64,000 nucleotides of DNA, taken from NCBI GenBank assembly GCA_947476145.1, contig CANJPH010000006.1, positions 45,533 through 109,532 on the forward strand, written 5' to 3'. A program made the translations under genes and the position numbers. The DNA is from Bacteroidota bacterium. GTDB lineage: Bacteria > Bacteroidota > Bacteroidia > Chitinophagales > Chitinophagaceae. The notes beneath the pieces are model-generated. The model did not search any database and was not told the DNA's origin. It saw only the letters and a program-made list of their open reading frames with translations. The stretch's first letter is position 1. Each line of letters starts with the position of its first letter. Below are positions 52,951 through 61,765 of the stretch, one piece after another.

Positions 52951-54837
52951 TTATCCTTCCTTGCCCTCGTCTAATTTAGCTTTGATTTCTGCTAAAGCGC
53001 CTAAATCACCCAAAGTAGATTTTTCTACTTTCGCTTGGATGGTTTTAACTGCTTTCTTAGTCTTGTCAGTCTCTACTTTAGCTTCTTTCTTAGCCGCTTC
53101 TTTTTCTTCTACGATGTTTTGTTCCCAAATTCTTGCATGAGAAACTACAATTCTCTTTTCATTGCGATCGAATTCAATCACCATGAATTGAGCAGTTTCT
53201 TCTGCTTGAACTTGCTTACCATCTTCTTTTGCAAGGTGACGGTTAGGCGCAAAACCTTCTAAGCCATGTGGCATTTGTACAATAGCACCTTTATCGTCCT
53301 TACGAACAATGGTACCATCATGAATAGATCCGATTGCAAAAGTTGCTTCTAATGCATTCCAAGGATCTTCTTCTAATTGCTTATGACCTAATTGTAATTT
53401 TCTATTTTCTTTGTCAATGTTCAAGATAATGATGTCGATAGACTCAGCAACTTTCACATACTCAGAAGGGTGATTGAAACGCTTCAACCAGCTTAAGTCG
53501 CTGATGTGAATCATTCCACCAATACCTGATTCCAATTCAACAAACACACCATAAGGAGTAATGTTTTTAACTAAACCTTTATGCTTGCTGTTTTCAGGGA
53601 ATTTATTTTCGATAGCACTCCAAGGATCTTGTGTCATTTGTTTAATGCTCAAGCTCATCTTACGTGCATCTTTATCTAATGTTACCACCTTCGCTTCATG
53701 CTCGTCTCCTAATTTGAAGAATTCTTTTGCGTTGATTGGTGTGTTTGCCCATGTGATTTCAGATACGTGCACTAAACCTTCAACACCTGGTTGAATTTCT
53801 AAGAACGCACCGTAATCTTCAATGTTCACTACTTTACCTTTTACAACACTACCTTCTGATAAGTCAACTGGTAGTACATCCCAAGGATGTGGAGTTAATT
53901 GTTTTAAACCTAAGCTGATACGTTTTTTATCATCATCAAAGTCTAATACAACCACTTGAATCTTTTGATCCATCTTAACCACTTCACTTGGATGAGAAAT
54001 TCTACCCCAAGAGATATCCGTGATATATAATAAACCATCTAATCCACCTAAGTCCATGAAGGCTCCGAAGTCAGTGATGTTTTTAACAACACCTTCTAAC
54101 ACTTGACCTTTCTCTAACTTACTCATGATCTCTGCACGTTGTGCTTCGATATCACTTTCGATTAATGCTTTATGTGATACAACGGCATTCTTAATTGTTT
54201 CGTTAATCTTAACAACTTTGAACTCCATTGTTTTACCTACGAATTGATCATAATCTGTAACTGGCTTCACGTCAATTTGAGAACCTGGTAAGAATGTTTC
54301 CATACCAAATACATCAACGATTAAACCACCTTTTGTTTTGCTTGTAACTAAACCAGTAACTACTTCACCAGTTTTATGCACTTCCATAATTCTTTCCCAA
54401 GCACGGTAAATACGAGCAGACTTGCGGCTTAAGTGAAGATTACCATCGCGGTCTTCTTTTTCTACTACCATTACTTCTACAGTATCACCCGTTTTAACAC
54501 CATTGGTGTCACGGAATTCATTCAACGAAACTAAACCATCACTTTTAAAACCAATGTTTACTACAACATCTGTTTTAGTTAAAGCAACGACTAAACCGTT
54601 CATGATTTCTCCGTCAGAAATTTGTACGAATGTTTCATCATACACTTTGTCATACTTTACTCTTTCAGCTTCAGCATAATGACTCACATTACGTTTGTCT
54701 ACGCTCCAGTCGAAATCGTCGTGTGCAGTTTCTACAACTACCACTTCAGGTGCTTTTGTTGTCGCAGTTGCTTCGGTAGCTGTGGCGCCATCGAATTCCT
54801 GTGCGTCTGCGTTTAGGTTTTTTGAAAATAATTTCAT
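52951..54837 (-). CDS. rpsA: Ribosomal protein S1
   Basis: The protein has 628 aa from the ATG at 54837; the track TTG at 54888 overlaps the promoter. Six S1 RNA-binding repeats are visible, with starts at GEIMNGLVV, GEVVTGLVT, GQVLEGVVKNITDFGAFMDL, GSVVKGKVVNIEDYGAFLEI, KHKGLVKNITPYGVFVEL and GSIHDGTIVRKDDKGAIVQM; the third to fifth are the most canonical. A Lys/Glu-rich tail ends the protein. S1 helps recruit mRNA to the 30S subunit. A short hairpin lies in the 5' leader and two terminators follow the gene. Confidence 0.95.
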   Translation of the reverse strand: MKLFSKNLNADAQEFDGATATEATATTKAPEVVVVETAHDDFDWSVDKRNVSHYAEAERVKYDKVYDETFVQISDGEIMNGLVVALTKTDVVVNIGFKSDGLVSLNEFRDTNGVKTGDTVEVMVVEKEDRDGNLHLSRKSARIYRAWERIMEVHKTGEVVTGLVTSKTKGGLIVDVFGMETFLPGSQIDVKPVTDYDQFVGKTMEFKVVKINETIKNAVVSHKALIESDIEAQRAEIMSKLEKGQVLEGVVKNITDFGAFMDLGGLDGLLYITDISWGRISHPSEVVKMDQKIQVVVLDFDDDKKRISLGLKQLTPHPWDVLPVDLSEGSVVKGKVVNIEDYGAFLEIQPGVEGLVHVSEITWANTPINAKEFFKLGDEHEAKVVTLDKDARKMSLSIKQMTQDPWSAIENKFPENSKHKGLVKNITPYGVFVELESGIGGMIHISDLSWLKRFNHPSEYVKVAESIDIIILNIDKENRKLQLGHKQLEEDPWNALEATFAIGSIHDGTIVRKDDKGAIVQMPHGLEGFAPNRHLAKEDGKQVQAEETAQFMVIEFDRNEKRIVVSHARIWEQNIVEEKEAAKKEAKVETDKTKKAVKTIQAKVEKSTLGDLGALAEIKAKLDEGKEG

Positions 54838-54843
54838 AATAAA

Positions 54844-54863
54844 TCCGGCGTTTTTAAACCGGA
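54844..54863 (-). promoter_or_regulatory. Short leader hairpin of rpsA
   Basis: TCCGG-N10-CCGGA forms a 5-bp GC-rich stem between the -7 box and the rpsA ATG, within a leader of under 30 bases. A regulatory role is only suggested by position. Confidence 0.35.
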
Positions 54864-54866
54864 CGG

Positions 54867-54874
54867 CAAAGGTA
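54867..54874 (-). promoter_or_regulatory. -7 box of rpsA (TACCTTTG)
   Basis: This is a perfect TAnnTTTG match on the minus strand, 29 bases before the ATG. The best upstream TTTG is 11 bases away, too close for a standard -33 box. Confidence 0.5.
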
Positions 54875-55001
54875 TTAAAATAAGCCAAAAAAAGCTCGAA
54901 TTTGAGCTAAAAATTTGATCGATTGAATTATCTAACTAACTGATTTTCAATTAAAAAATTGCGGAAAAGCGGATACATTGGATGAAGCTAGATGAGTAGG
55001 G

Positions 55002-56288
55002 CTAAATTTGCCCCATATGTAGCGCGGCAAGCCAACCGCTGGTCCAAGCATGTTGAAAATTAAATCCACCAGTAATGCCATCCACGTCCATCATTTCGCC
55101 GGCAAAATGTAGCCCAGGGACCAATTTACTTTCCATCGTTTGAGCATCAATATCTTTTAAATCCACTCCACCACAAGTCACAAATTCTTCTTTATAGGTG
55201 GTCTTCCCTTTGATGTCTAATGTAGTTCGTGTTAACAGTTGTATGAGCGTATGTTGATTTGCACTTTTCAAGTCGGCCCATTTTGTATTTGATACGATGC
55301 CTGCTTCTTGTAATAAAAAATGCCATAGTCGTTGCGGTAAATCAAATGGATTTTTTGAACCCATTTCTCTTTTACCAAAATCCATTCTAAAATTAATCCA
55401 TTCCATTTTTAAAGTGGACTCATTAAAACTGGGTGTCCAATTAATAACAATCGCACCTTCGTAATTGGATGCTGCCATATCCCTTGCACACCAAGCGGAT
55501 AATTTTATGGCAGCGGGTCCACTAATACCCCAATGCGTTATAAGCAAAGGGCCTGTTTCTATATTTTTATTTCCCTTCCATTGAATACTTGCTTTGTCCA
55601 CCGCGACACCCATTAAAGTGGTGATTTTTTTATCCACTGTATTAAAAGTAAATAAAGAAGGAACGGGCTCTATAATGGTATGTCCAAAATTGGTTACCCA
55701 TTTAAGTTTATTAGATGGGTCTGATTTTAACATGCCTCCTGTTGCTAAACAAATAGCGTCAGCTTGCATCGCTTCCCTACCTTGTAATTGAATAGTGAAA
55801 GCCTTTTGCTTTTTATTTGCTGTGATTGTTTTTTCATCGGCAATGTTGGCCATATTATTATTGTGCACAACGTCCACTACTTCATATTGTGTTAATACTT
55901 GAATTTTATATTGGTGTGCTTTTCTAAAAAAACAATCTATAATGGTATCGGAACTATTGGTAGTGGGAAACATACGTCCATCTTTTTCGGTATGCAATGT
56001 CACCCCATTTTTTGCAAACCATTCAATGGTATTTTTAGTGGCAAACTGATAAAACGATTTCTTTAAAAATCGATCCCCACGTGGATACTTTTTTAATAAC
56101 AATGCTACATCAGGACATGCATGAGTTACATTACAACGGCCACCGCCACTTACTTTTACTTTTGATAAAAGCTTATTGGTTTTTTCTAAAATAATAATTT
56201 CCCAATGAGGATGTAATTCCGCAACTTGTATTGCACAGAAAAAACCCGCAGCACCCCCTCCCACTACGACTATTTTTTTTGTTTCCAT
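55002..56288 (-). CDS. YhiN/HI0933-type FAD-dependent oxidoreductase
   Basis: The protein has 428 aa. The FAD site VVVGGGAAGFFCAIQVAE opens the protein; the family blocks KLLSKVKVSGGGRCNVTHAC, CLATGGMLKSDPSN, THWGISGPAAIKLSAW and the end GLHFAGEMMDVDGITGGFNFQHAWTSGWLAALHMG are unmistakable for the HI0933 group (aminoacetone-oxidase-like). The physiological substrate of this widespread family is unsettled. It occupies the place after map where infA and the alpha operon often lie. The spacing to map is 59 bases. Confidence 0.9.
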   Translation of the reverse strand: METKKIVVVGGGAAGFFCAIQVAELHPHWEIIILEKTNKLLSKVKVSGGGRCNVTHACPDVALLLKKYPRGDRFLKKSFYQFATKNTIEWFAKNGVTLHTEKDGRMFPTTNSSDTIIDCFFRKAHQYKIQVLTQYEVVDVVHNNNMANIADEKTITANKKQKAFTIQLQGREAMQADAICLATGGMLKSDPSNKLKWVTNFGHTIIEPVPSLFTFNTVDKKITTLMGVAVDKASIQWKGNKNIETGPLLITHWGISGPAAIKLSAWCARDMAASNYEGAIVINWTPSFNESTLKMEWINFRMDFGKREMGSKNPFDLPQRLWHFLLQEAGIVSNTKWADLKSANQHTLIQLLTRTTLDIKGKTTYKEEFVTCGGVDLKDIDAQTMESKLVPGLHFAGEMMDVDGITGGFNFQHAWTSGWLAALHMGQI

Positions 56289-56347
56289 ACTTTCAAAATT
56301 TCGGATGACGCTTTATGCAATACTACCTTGTGATTTGGAATGGTATA

Positions 56348-57148
56348 CTAGTAATAAGAACTATTCAAATTAATATTTGCTTTCTCGGCTGCTTCAATAA
56401 TAGAAAAGTCGGATAAAATCAATGCCTTGCCTGCTTTCACACAAACGTCATGTTCAAAATGCACGGATACTTTTCCATCCTGAGTTTTAACTGTCCAACC
56501 ATCTTCTTCGGTAAATACTTTATGCGTGCCCATATTAATCATGGGCTCAATAGCCAATACTAAATTTTCTTTCATTTTTAAACCTGTCCCACGTTTCCCG
56601 TAGTTAGGCACCTGCGGATCCTCATGTAATGCTGTTCCCAATCCATGTCCTACTAACTCTCTCACTACTCCATACCCATGTCTCTCGGTATACTCTTGAA
56701 TGGCAAAACCAATGTCTCCCACTCTATTATTTACAATCGCTTTTTCAATGCCTTTATACAAGGACTCCTTAGTCACTTTTACCAATTCAATGGCTGCCGG
56801 ATCGGCTTCGCCTAAAATAAATGTATACGCATGATCCCCATGCCATCCATTTAGGATCACACCAAAATCAATAGATACAATATCACCGTCTTTTAATGGG
56901 GTTGCGTTCGGAAAACCATGCACCACTATATCATTCACCGATGCACATATATTATGCGGATACCCGTGGTAATTATAAAATGAAAGGGTCCCTTTATGAT
57001 CCTTTGCAAATTGCATACACAATTGATCAATGTCTAAGGTGGTCATACCCGGTTTTAAAACCTTAGCCACTTCGGTTAATGTTTTACTTACCAGCATAGC
57101 CGCTTCTTTCATGAAGCCTACTTGTTCCTCTGTTTTTGTATAAATCAT
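56348..57148 (-). CDS. map: Methionine aminopeptidase type I
   Basis: The protein has 266 aa from the ATG at 57148; the track's GTG is two codons earlier. The pita-bread metal ligands are visible in IVSIDFGVILNGWHGDHAYTF (two Asp), VGHGLGTALHEDPQVPNYG (His), LVLAIEPMIN (Glu) and VSVHFEHDV (Glu). It removes the starting Met from nascent proteins. It follows secY, but a terminator-like hairpin lies directly before its start, so its expression may depend on read-through. Confidence 0.96.
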   Translation of the reverse strand: MIYTKTEEQVGFMKEAAMLVSKTLTEVAKVLKPGMTTLDIDQLCMQFAKDHKGTLSFYNYHGYPHNICASVNDIVVHGFPNATPLKDGDIVSIDFGVILNGWHGDHAYTFILGEADPAAIELVKVTKESLYKGIEKAIVNNRVGDIGFAIQEYTERHGYGVVRELVGHGLGTALHEDPQVPNYGKRGTGLKMKENLVLAIEPMINMGTHKVFTEEDGWTVKTQDGKVSVHFEHDVCVKAGKALILSDFSIIEAAEKANINLNSSYY

Positions 57149-57161
57149 ATGCACCCTTTTC

Positions 57162-57197
57162 TAAAAAAACAAACCTGCCTTTATGGGACAGGTTTGT
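57162..57197 (-). terminator. Terminator-like hairpin between secY and map
   Basis: On the minus strand ACAAACCTG and CAGGTTTGT form a perfect 9-bp stem, extended inside by CC/GG, then TTTTTTT. It ends 14 bases before the map ATG, the position of an attenuator. Confidence 0.85.
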
Positions 57198-57218
57198 AAA
57201 TATAATTCATTTGAAAAA

Positions 57219-58568
57219 TTAAATAGCTGATTCTACAACGCCACTTCTTCCTTGCACTCGACCAGTACTCATTAATCCATCATATTGACGCATTAATAAA
57301 TAGGTTTCAATTTGTTGTAAAGTATCTAAAATTACACCTACCATAATTAACAATGAAGTTCCGCCAAAGAAAGTGCTAAATCCTTGTGTTACACTTAGTC
57401 TTTGCGCAAAACCAGGTAAGATACCCACCAATGCTAATAAAATAGCGCCTGGTAAAGTAATTCTGTCCATGATGGCACCAATATAATCCGTAGTAGGTTG
57501 ACCAGGCTTCACACCAGGAACAAAACCATTGTTACGTTTAAGGTCTTCAGAAATTTGCTTAGGATTAAAAATTAATGCAGTGTATAAGAAGGTGAAACCT
57601 ATTACCATTATGGAATAGATTAACATGTACCAAGCGTTACTATGGTCACTGAAAATTCTAATAATGCCTTGTGAAGATTCCATATTCGTAAAGGAAACTA
57701 AAGTAGGTAAGAACATAATAGCTTGCGCAAAAATGATTGGCATTACACCCGCACTATTTACCTTGACAGGTAAAAACTGACGTGCACCACCCACTTGAGC
57801 ACCACCAATAACTTGTTTAGCATAGGTTACTGGGATCTTGCGAACACCTTGAACCAATACAATTAAGCCCATGATAATCGTTACCAATACCGCTATCTCA
57901 ATTAAGAATATTAATAAACCGCCGCCGCCTTTTTGACTTTTTGAACCGAATTCTAAAATTAAAGACTGCGGTAAACGCGCTAAGATACCCACCATGATTA
58001 TGATAGAAGTACCGTTACCTAAACCTTTGTCTTGAATTTTTTCACCCAACCACATTACAAATAAAGTACCCGCGGTTAAAGTAACTACAGTAGTTAACCA
58101 GAAATAAGGTTGGAATTCCTTAATCAAAGAACCAGCATAAGTTGGGCTATTTAAATAAGCAACATAAGCACCTGCTTGGAACGCAGTTACAATTACTGTT
58201 AAATAACGTGTCCATTGATTAATTTTATTACGACCACTCTCTCCTTCCTTTTGAACCTTTTGTAATTGAGGAACCAAGATGGTCATCAATTGCATAAAGA
58301 TAGATGCAGAAATATATGGCATAATACCTAATGCCAAAACAGATGCTTGTGAAAAAGCACCCCCTGCGAACATATCAAAAATACCCAATAATCCTTTACC
58401 TGTTTGACCAGAGCTAATGGCTTTTTCTAAGCCAATGCGGTCAATACCTGGTAAAGTAATTTGAGTACCTAATCTATAAGTTAATACAAGCGCTAACGTA
58501 ACTAAGATTTTACTCTTAAGCTCGTCGATAGCCCAAATATTTTTAAAAGTATGTATTAATTTTTTCAT
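57219..58568 (-). CDS. secY: Preprotein translocase subunit SecY
   Basis: The protein has 449 aa with ten predicted membrane helices; it is the protein-conducting channel of the Sec system in the inner membrane. Start block KNIWAIDELKSKILVTLALVLTYRLGTQITLPGID, SALALGIMPYISASIFMQL-like segment (VLALGIMPYISASIFMQLM), QKEGESGRNKINQWTRYLTV and the C5 loop FNPKQISEDLKRNNGFVPGVKPGQPT are diagnostic. It follows rplO in the spc operon, 78 bases downstream. Confidence 0.98.
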   Translation of the reverse strand: MKKLIHTFKNIWAIDELKSKILVTLALVLTYRLGTQITLPGIDRIGLEKAISSGQTGKGLLGIFDMFAGGAFSQASVLALGIMPYISASIFMQLMTILVPQLQKVQKEGESGRNKINQWTRYLTVIVTAFQAGAYVAYLNSPTYAGSLIKEFQPYFWLTTVVTLTAGTLFVMWLGEKIQDKGLGNGTSIIIMVGILARLPQSLILEFGSKSQKGGGGLLIFLIEIAVLVTIIMGLIVLVQGVRKIPVTYAKQVIGGAQVGGARQFLPVKVNSAGVMPIIFAQAIMFLPTLVSFTNMESSQGIIRIFSDHSNAWYMLIYSIMVIGFTFLYTALIFNPKQISEDLKRNNGFVPGVKPGQPTTDYIGAIMDRITLPGAILLALVGILPGFAQRLSVTQGFSTFFGGTSLLIMVGVILDTLQQIETYLLMRQYDGLMSTGRVQGRSGVVESAI

Positions 58569-58646
58569 CAGAATTTAGTTAAAGTACAGTAGCGATTTAA
58601 TATAGAAAGACGCATTTTTTACACATCTCAATATACAAATAATTTA

Positions 58647-59093
58647 TTAGATAATTTCAATAGTACCACCAGCTGCAACAATTGCATCCTGTGCTTTCTT
58701 ACTTGCCTTGTTTACTCTAAAATTGATCTTTGCTTTTAATTCGCCAGTTGCCAAAATCTTCACTAAGTCAGTGCGTTGGATCAAACTGTTCATGTATAAA
58801 TTCTCTGGAGTAATTTCCGTAAAGCCGTACTTTTCAATTAACTGGTCTAATTGACCTAAATTGAATACAACGTACTCAACACGGTTAATGTTCTTAAATC
58901 CACGCTTAGGAACACGACGTTGAATTGGCATTTGACCACCTTCATGCGCCATTTTACTTTTGTAACCAGCACGAGACTGACCACCTTTGTTACCTTTTGT
59001 AGAAGTACCACCTTTACCAGATGCTTCTCCTCTACCAATTCTGATTGCTTTGTGAATTGAACCTGCTGCAGGTTGTAAATTGTGTAATTTCAT
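58647..59093 (-). CDS. rplO: Ribosomal protein L15
   Basis: The protein has 148 aa. The N-terminal glycine/basic extension (IRIGRGEASGKGGTSTKGNKGGQSRAGY) threads into 23S rRNA, followed by EGGQMPIQRRVPKRGFKN and the globular end KASKKAQDAIVAAGGTIEII. It joins late in 50S assembly. It stands between rpmD and secY, as in other bacteria. Confidence 0.97.
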   Translation of the reverse strand: MKLHNLQPAAGSIHKAIRIGRGEASGKGGTSTKGNKGGQSRAGYKSKMAHEGGQMPIQRRVPKRGFKNINRVEYVVFNLGQLDQLIEKYGFTEITPENLYMNSLIQRTDLVKILATGELKAKINFRVNKASKKAQDAIVAAGGTIEII

Positions 59094-59154
59094 TTTTTTG
59101 ATTTTTACTTGCGGGGAATCTCCCCTCGCTTTAATTAATGCAGAAAGAAAGCAA

Positions 59155-59337
59155 TTAAGCTACTTCTTCCACTTTTACTAAGTGTGCTACTTTATTAATC
59201 ATACCCAAAATTTGTGGAGTTGCCTCTACTTCTTTTGTAGCATTAATTTTTCTCAAACCCAATGCAATCAAAGTTTGTTTTTGACGCTCAGATCTGTCGA
59301 TTCCGCTTTTCACTTGAGTAATTTTTACTTTTTTCAT
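59155..59337 (-). CDS. rpmD: Ribosomal protein L30
   Basis: This is a short protein of 60 aa with the L30 pattern KVKITQVKSGIDRSERQKQTLIALGLRKINATKEVEATPQILGMINKV. It is a 50S protein. It lies between rpsE and rplO, as in the conserved operon, which secures the call despite its small size. Confidence 0.95.
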   Translation of the reverse strand: MKKVKITQVKSGIDRSERQKQTLIALGLRKINATKEVEATPQILGMINKVAHLVKVEEVA

Positions 59338-59368
59338 CTTAGAATTATTTTATAGAAGTAGTGTTGAA

Positions 59369-59890
59369 CTACCCGTTAAATACTTTTGATAATTTGATGT
59401 TCCTTGTTTTTGCAACTTGAATGGGCTCACGTAATAAACCTAAAGCTTTGATCGTTGCTTTTACCACGTTGTGTGGGTTCGCAGAACCTAAGCTTTTAGC
59501 CAATACGTCGGTAATGCCAGCGCTCTCTAATACAGCACGCATGCTACCACCCGCAATTACACCGGCTCCGTGTGCAGCTGGCTTAATTAAAACCTTTGCA
59601 GCACCTGATTTACCTAATTGATCGTGTGGAATCGTTCCGTGCATAATTGGCACTTTTACTAAATTCTTCTTAGCATCTTCGATACCTTTTGTAATAGCTT
59701 CTTGTACTTCTTTGGCTTTACCTAATCCTTGACCGACAACGCCATTTTCATTACCTACTACTACTAAAGCTGAGAAGCTAAAAGTACGACCACCTTTTGT
59801 TGTTTTAACTACACGGTTGATAGAAACTACTTTTTCTTTTAGTTCTACTTCACCTGCTGCTTTAACCTTATTTACGTTTACTTTAGACAT
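59369..59890 (-). CDS. rpsE: Ribosomal protein S5
   Basis: The protein has 173 aa. The double-stranded-RNA-binding-like N-terminal part has [46 protein letters not shown]; the C-terminal part has ARTVLKPA-like [28 protein letters not shown] and [20 protein letters not shown]5 sits at the mRNA entrance of the 30S and affects decoding fidelity. It is 27 bases after rplR. Confidence 0.98.
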   Translation of the reverse strand: MSKVNVNKVKAAGEVELKEKVVSINRVVKTTKGGRTFSFSALVVVGNENGVVGQGLGKAKEVQEAITKGIEDAKKNLVKVPIMHGTIPHDQLGKSGAAKVLIKPAAHGAGVIAGGSMRAVLESAGITDVLAKSLGSANPHNVVKATIKALGLLREPIQVAKTRNIKLSKVFNG

Positions 59891-59917
59891 GATTTTCTAT
59901 TAGTATTTTTTTGCGAA

Positions 59918-60268
59918 TTAAAATTGAAGTCCCCCTTCTCTTGCGCCTTCAGCAACTGCCTTGATTCTACCATGGTATAAGTTACCACCTCTGTCAAATA
60001 CACATGTTGTGATTGATAATGCGGCTGCTTTTTTTGCGATAGATTGACCAGCTAATTTAGCTTTTTCAATTTTCACTACTTTTTGAGCTGCGATATCTTT
60101 TTCAGCTGAAGAAGAAGCTGCTAAGGTTACCCCATTAACATCATCTACCAATTGACAATAGATTTCTGCATTACTTCTAAATACAGATAAACGAGGTTTA
60201 CTCGCAGTACCTTGTACTTTCTTGCGAATTCTGTATCTGATTTTTTGTCTTTGAGCTAATTTACTCAT
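59918..60268 (-). CDS. rplR: Ribosomal protein L18
   Basis: The protein has 116 aa. Its pattern is RYRIRKKVQGTASKPRLSVFRSNAEIYCQLVDD, followed by KIEKAKLAGQSIAKKA and the end FDRGGNLYHGRIKAVAEGAREGGLQF. L18 binds 5S rRNA in the central protuberance. It lies between rplF and rpsE in standard order. Confidence 0.98.
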   Translation of the reverse strand: MSKLAQRQKIRYRIRKKVQGTASKPRLSVFRSNAEIYCQLVDDVNGVTLAASSSAEKDIAAQKVVKIEKAKLAGQSIAKKAAALSITTCVFDRGGNLYHGRIKAVAEGAREGGLQF

Positions 60269-60323
60269 ATTCTTTATTTTTTAAGTCTGCGATGCTGCCG
60301 CAAACCTGTTTTTTTAATTTTTA

Positions 60324-60875
60324 TTATTTACCTGCTGCTTTACCTGCTTTTCTTCTTACTACTTCGTCAGAATATCTCACACCTTTTCCTTTGTATGGTT
60401 CTGGCTTACGTAAGCTTCTTAATTTAGCGGCAACAGCACCAATTAATTGTTTGTCACTACCTTCTAAGAAAATTTTAGGATTTTGACCTTTTTCGGTAGT
60501 AGTAGCTACTTTCAATTCAGTTGGCACTTGAAAAATAATGTTGTGAGAATATCCTAAAGCTAAATCCAAAACATTGCCTTGGTTTGAAGCTTTAAAACCC
60601 ACACCCACTAATTCTAATTCTTTTTTATAACCTTCAGTTACACCCTTCACTAAATTAGAAATCAAAGAACGGTATAAACCGTGCATTGCTCTGTGACGAA
60701 TTTGTTCTGTAGGACGCTTAACAGTTAACTCAGTTTCAGAAATCTCGATTGTAATATCGCGATCAATTTCTTGAGATAATTCTCCTTTAGGTCCTTTAAC
60801 AGTAACGATAGCATCTTTAAAAGTAATGGTTACTCCTTTTGGGATGCTTACTGGTTTATTTCCGATACGTGACAT
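60324..60875 (-). CDS. rplF: Ribosomal protein L6
   Basis: The protein has 183 aa, two similar RNA-binding-like halves. Marks: MSRIGNKPVSIPKGVTITF, TVKGPKGELSQEI, GVTEGYKKELELVGVGFKA and the signature PEPYKGKGVRYSDEVVRRKAGKAAGK. L6 lies near the factor-binding site of the 50S. It lies 105 bases after rpsH, one of the larger gaps in this operon; that gap holds only weak short hairpins. Confidence 0.98.
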   Translation of the reverse strand: MSRIGNKPVSIPKGVTITFKDAIVTVKGPKGELSQEIDRDITIEISETELTVKRPTEQIRHRAMHGLYRSLISNLVKGVTEGYKKELELVGVGFKASNQGNVLDLALGYSHNIIFQVPTELKVATTTEKGQNPKIFLEGSDKQLIGAVAAKLRSLRKPEPYKGKGVRYSDEVVRRKAGKAAGK

Positions 60876-60980
60876 AGTCGCTTTTTTTTATTTGTTCACT
60901 TAGTAGTTTTCAGCCCCGACTAAAAGGCTTAAATGCATACTAAGCATTAAAGAAATTATTTTTTGTTGTATACTACCTCA

Positions 60981-61379
60981 CTAAGAGATCGCACACAAAA
61001 CCTCACCACCAACATTGTTGGCTTTTGCTTGCTTATCAGTCAATACACCCTTAGATGTAGATAAGATAGCGATACCTAAACCATTGCTTACTCTTTTGAT
61101 TTCAGCTGGCTTAGCATATTGACGTAAACCCGGACGGCTAATACGCTCTAAAGAACGAATTGCTGGTTGTTTAGTGTTTACATCATACTTTAACGCGATT
61201 TTGATTAAACCTTGTTTAGTATCTTCTTCGAATTTGTATTTTAAAATGTAACCTTGTTCGTACAAGATTTCAGTAATACGCTTCTTTAAGTTAGACGCAG
61301 GAATTTCAACGATTCTATGTTGTGCCATTTGGGCGTTACGAATTCTCGTTAAGTAGTCTGCTATTGGATCTGTTACCAT
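60981..61379 (-). CDS. rpsH: Ribosomal protein S8
   Basis: The protein has 132 aa. It starts DPIADYLTRIRNAQMAQHRIVEIPASNLKKRITEILYEQGYI and ends with the S8 signature NGLGIAILSTSKGVLTDKQAKANNVGGEVLCAI. S8 binds helix 21 of 16S rRNA and in Escherichia coli represses the spc operon through its mRNA. It follows rpsN after about 100 bases that contain a 7-bp hairpin. Confidence 0.98.
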   Translation of the reverse strand: MVTDPIADYLTRIRNAQMAQHRIVEIPASNLKKRITEILYEQGYILKYKFEEDTKQGLIKIALKYDVNTKQPAIRSLERISRPGLRQYAKPAEIKRVSNGLGIAILSTSKGVLTDKQAKANNVGGEVLCAIS

Positions 61380-61482
61380 ATTAGTATTTTAAATCAGTTC
61401 TAAATTTTGTTTTGTTTCAGTATTCAATCTTTTTGATTGAACTTAAATCAATGTGCTTGATGGTTTTGCATTTTAAATGCTA

Positions 61483-61752
61483 CTACCAGCTTGCCTTTTT
61501 TACACCTGGGATCAATCCGTTCAAAGCCATGTCACGGAAGATATTTCTTGATACACCAAAGTATCTCATATATCCTTTTGGACGGCCTGTTAATTGACAA
61601 CGATTGTGCAAACGTACAGGTGATGCATTTTTAGGTAATTTGTCTAAACCTGCATAATCTCCTGCAGCTTTTAAAGCAGCGCGTTTTTCAGCATATTGTT
61701 TTACTGTTGCTTCACGCTTTCTTTGTCTCGCTTTAACCGATTCTCTAGCCAT
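61483..61752 (-). CDS. rpsN: Ribosomal protein S14 (zinc-independent form)
   Basis: The protein has 89 aa. This is the longer, cysteine-poor form: only one Cys is present ([30 protein letters not shown]), so it cannot form the CxxC zinc site of the short form. The tail [14 protein letters not shown] is standard. It is part of the 30S head, between rplE and rpsH. Confidence 0.98.
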   Translation of the reverse strand: MARESVKARQRKREATVKQYAEKRAALKAAGDYAGLDKLPKNASPVRLHNRCQLTGRPKGYMRYFGVSRNIFRDMALNGLIPGVKKASW

Positions 61753-61765
61753 AATTATTAATTAA

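Noticed and set aside
60876-60980. Search for rpmJ or infA hidden in spc operon gaps
   Set aside because: No reading frame with L36 or IF-1 motifs is present in this gap or in those near secY and map.
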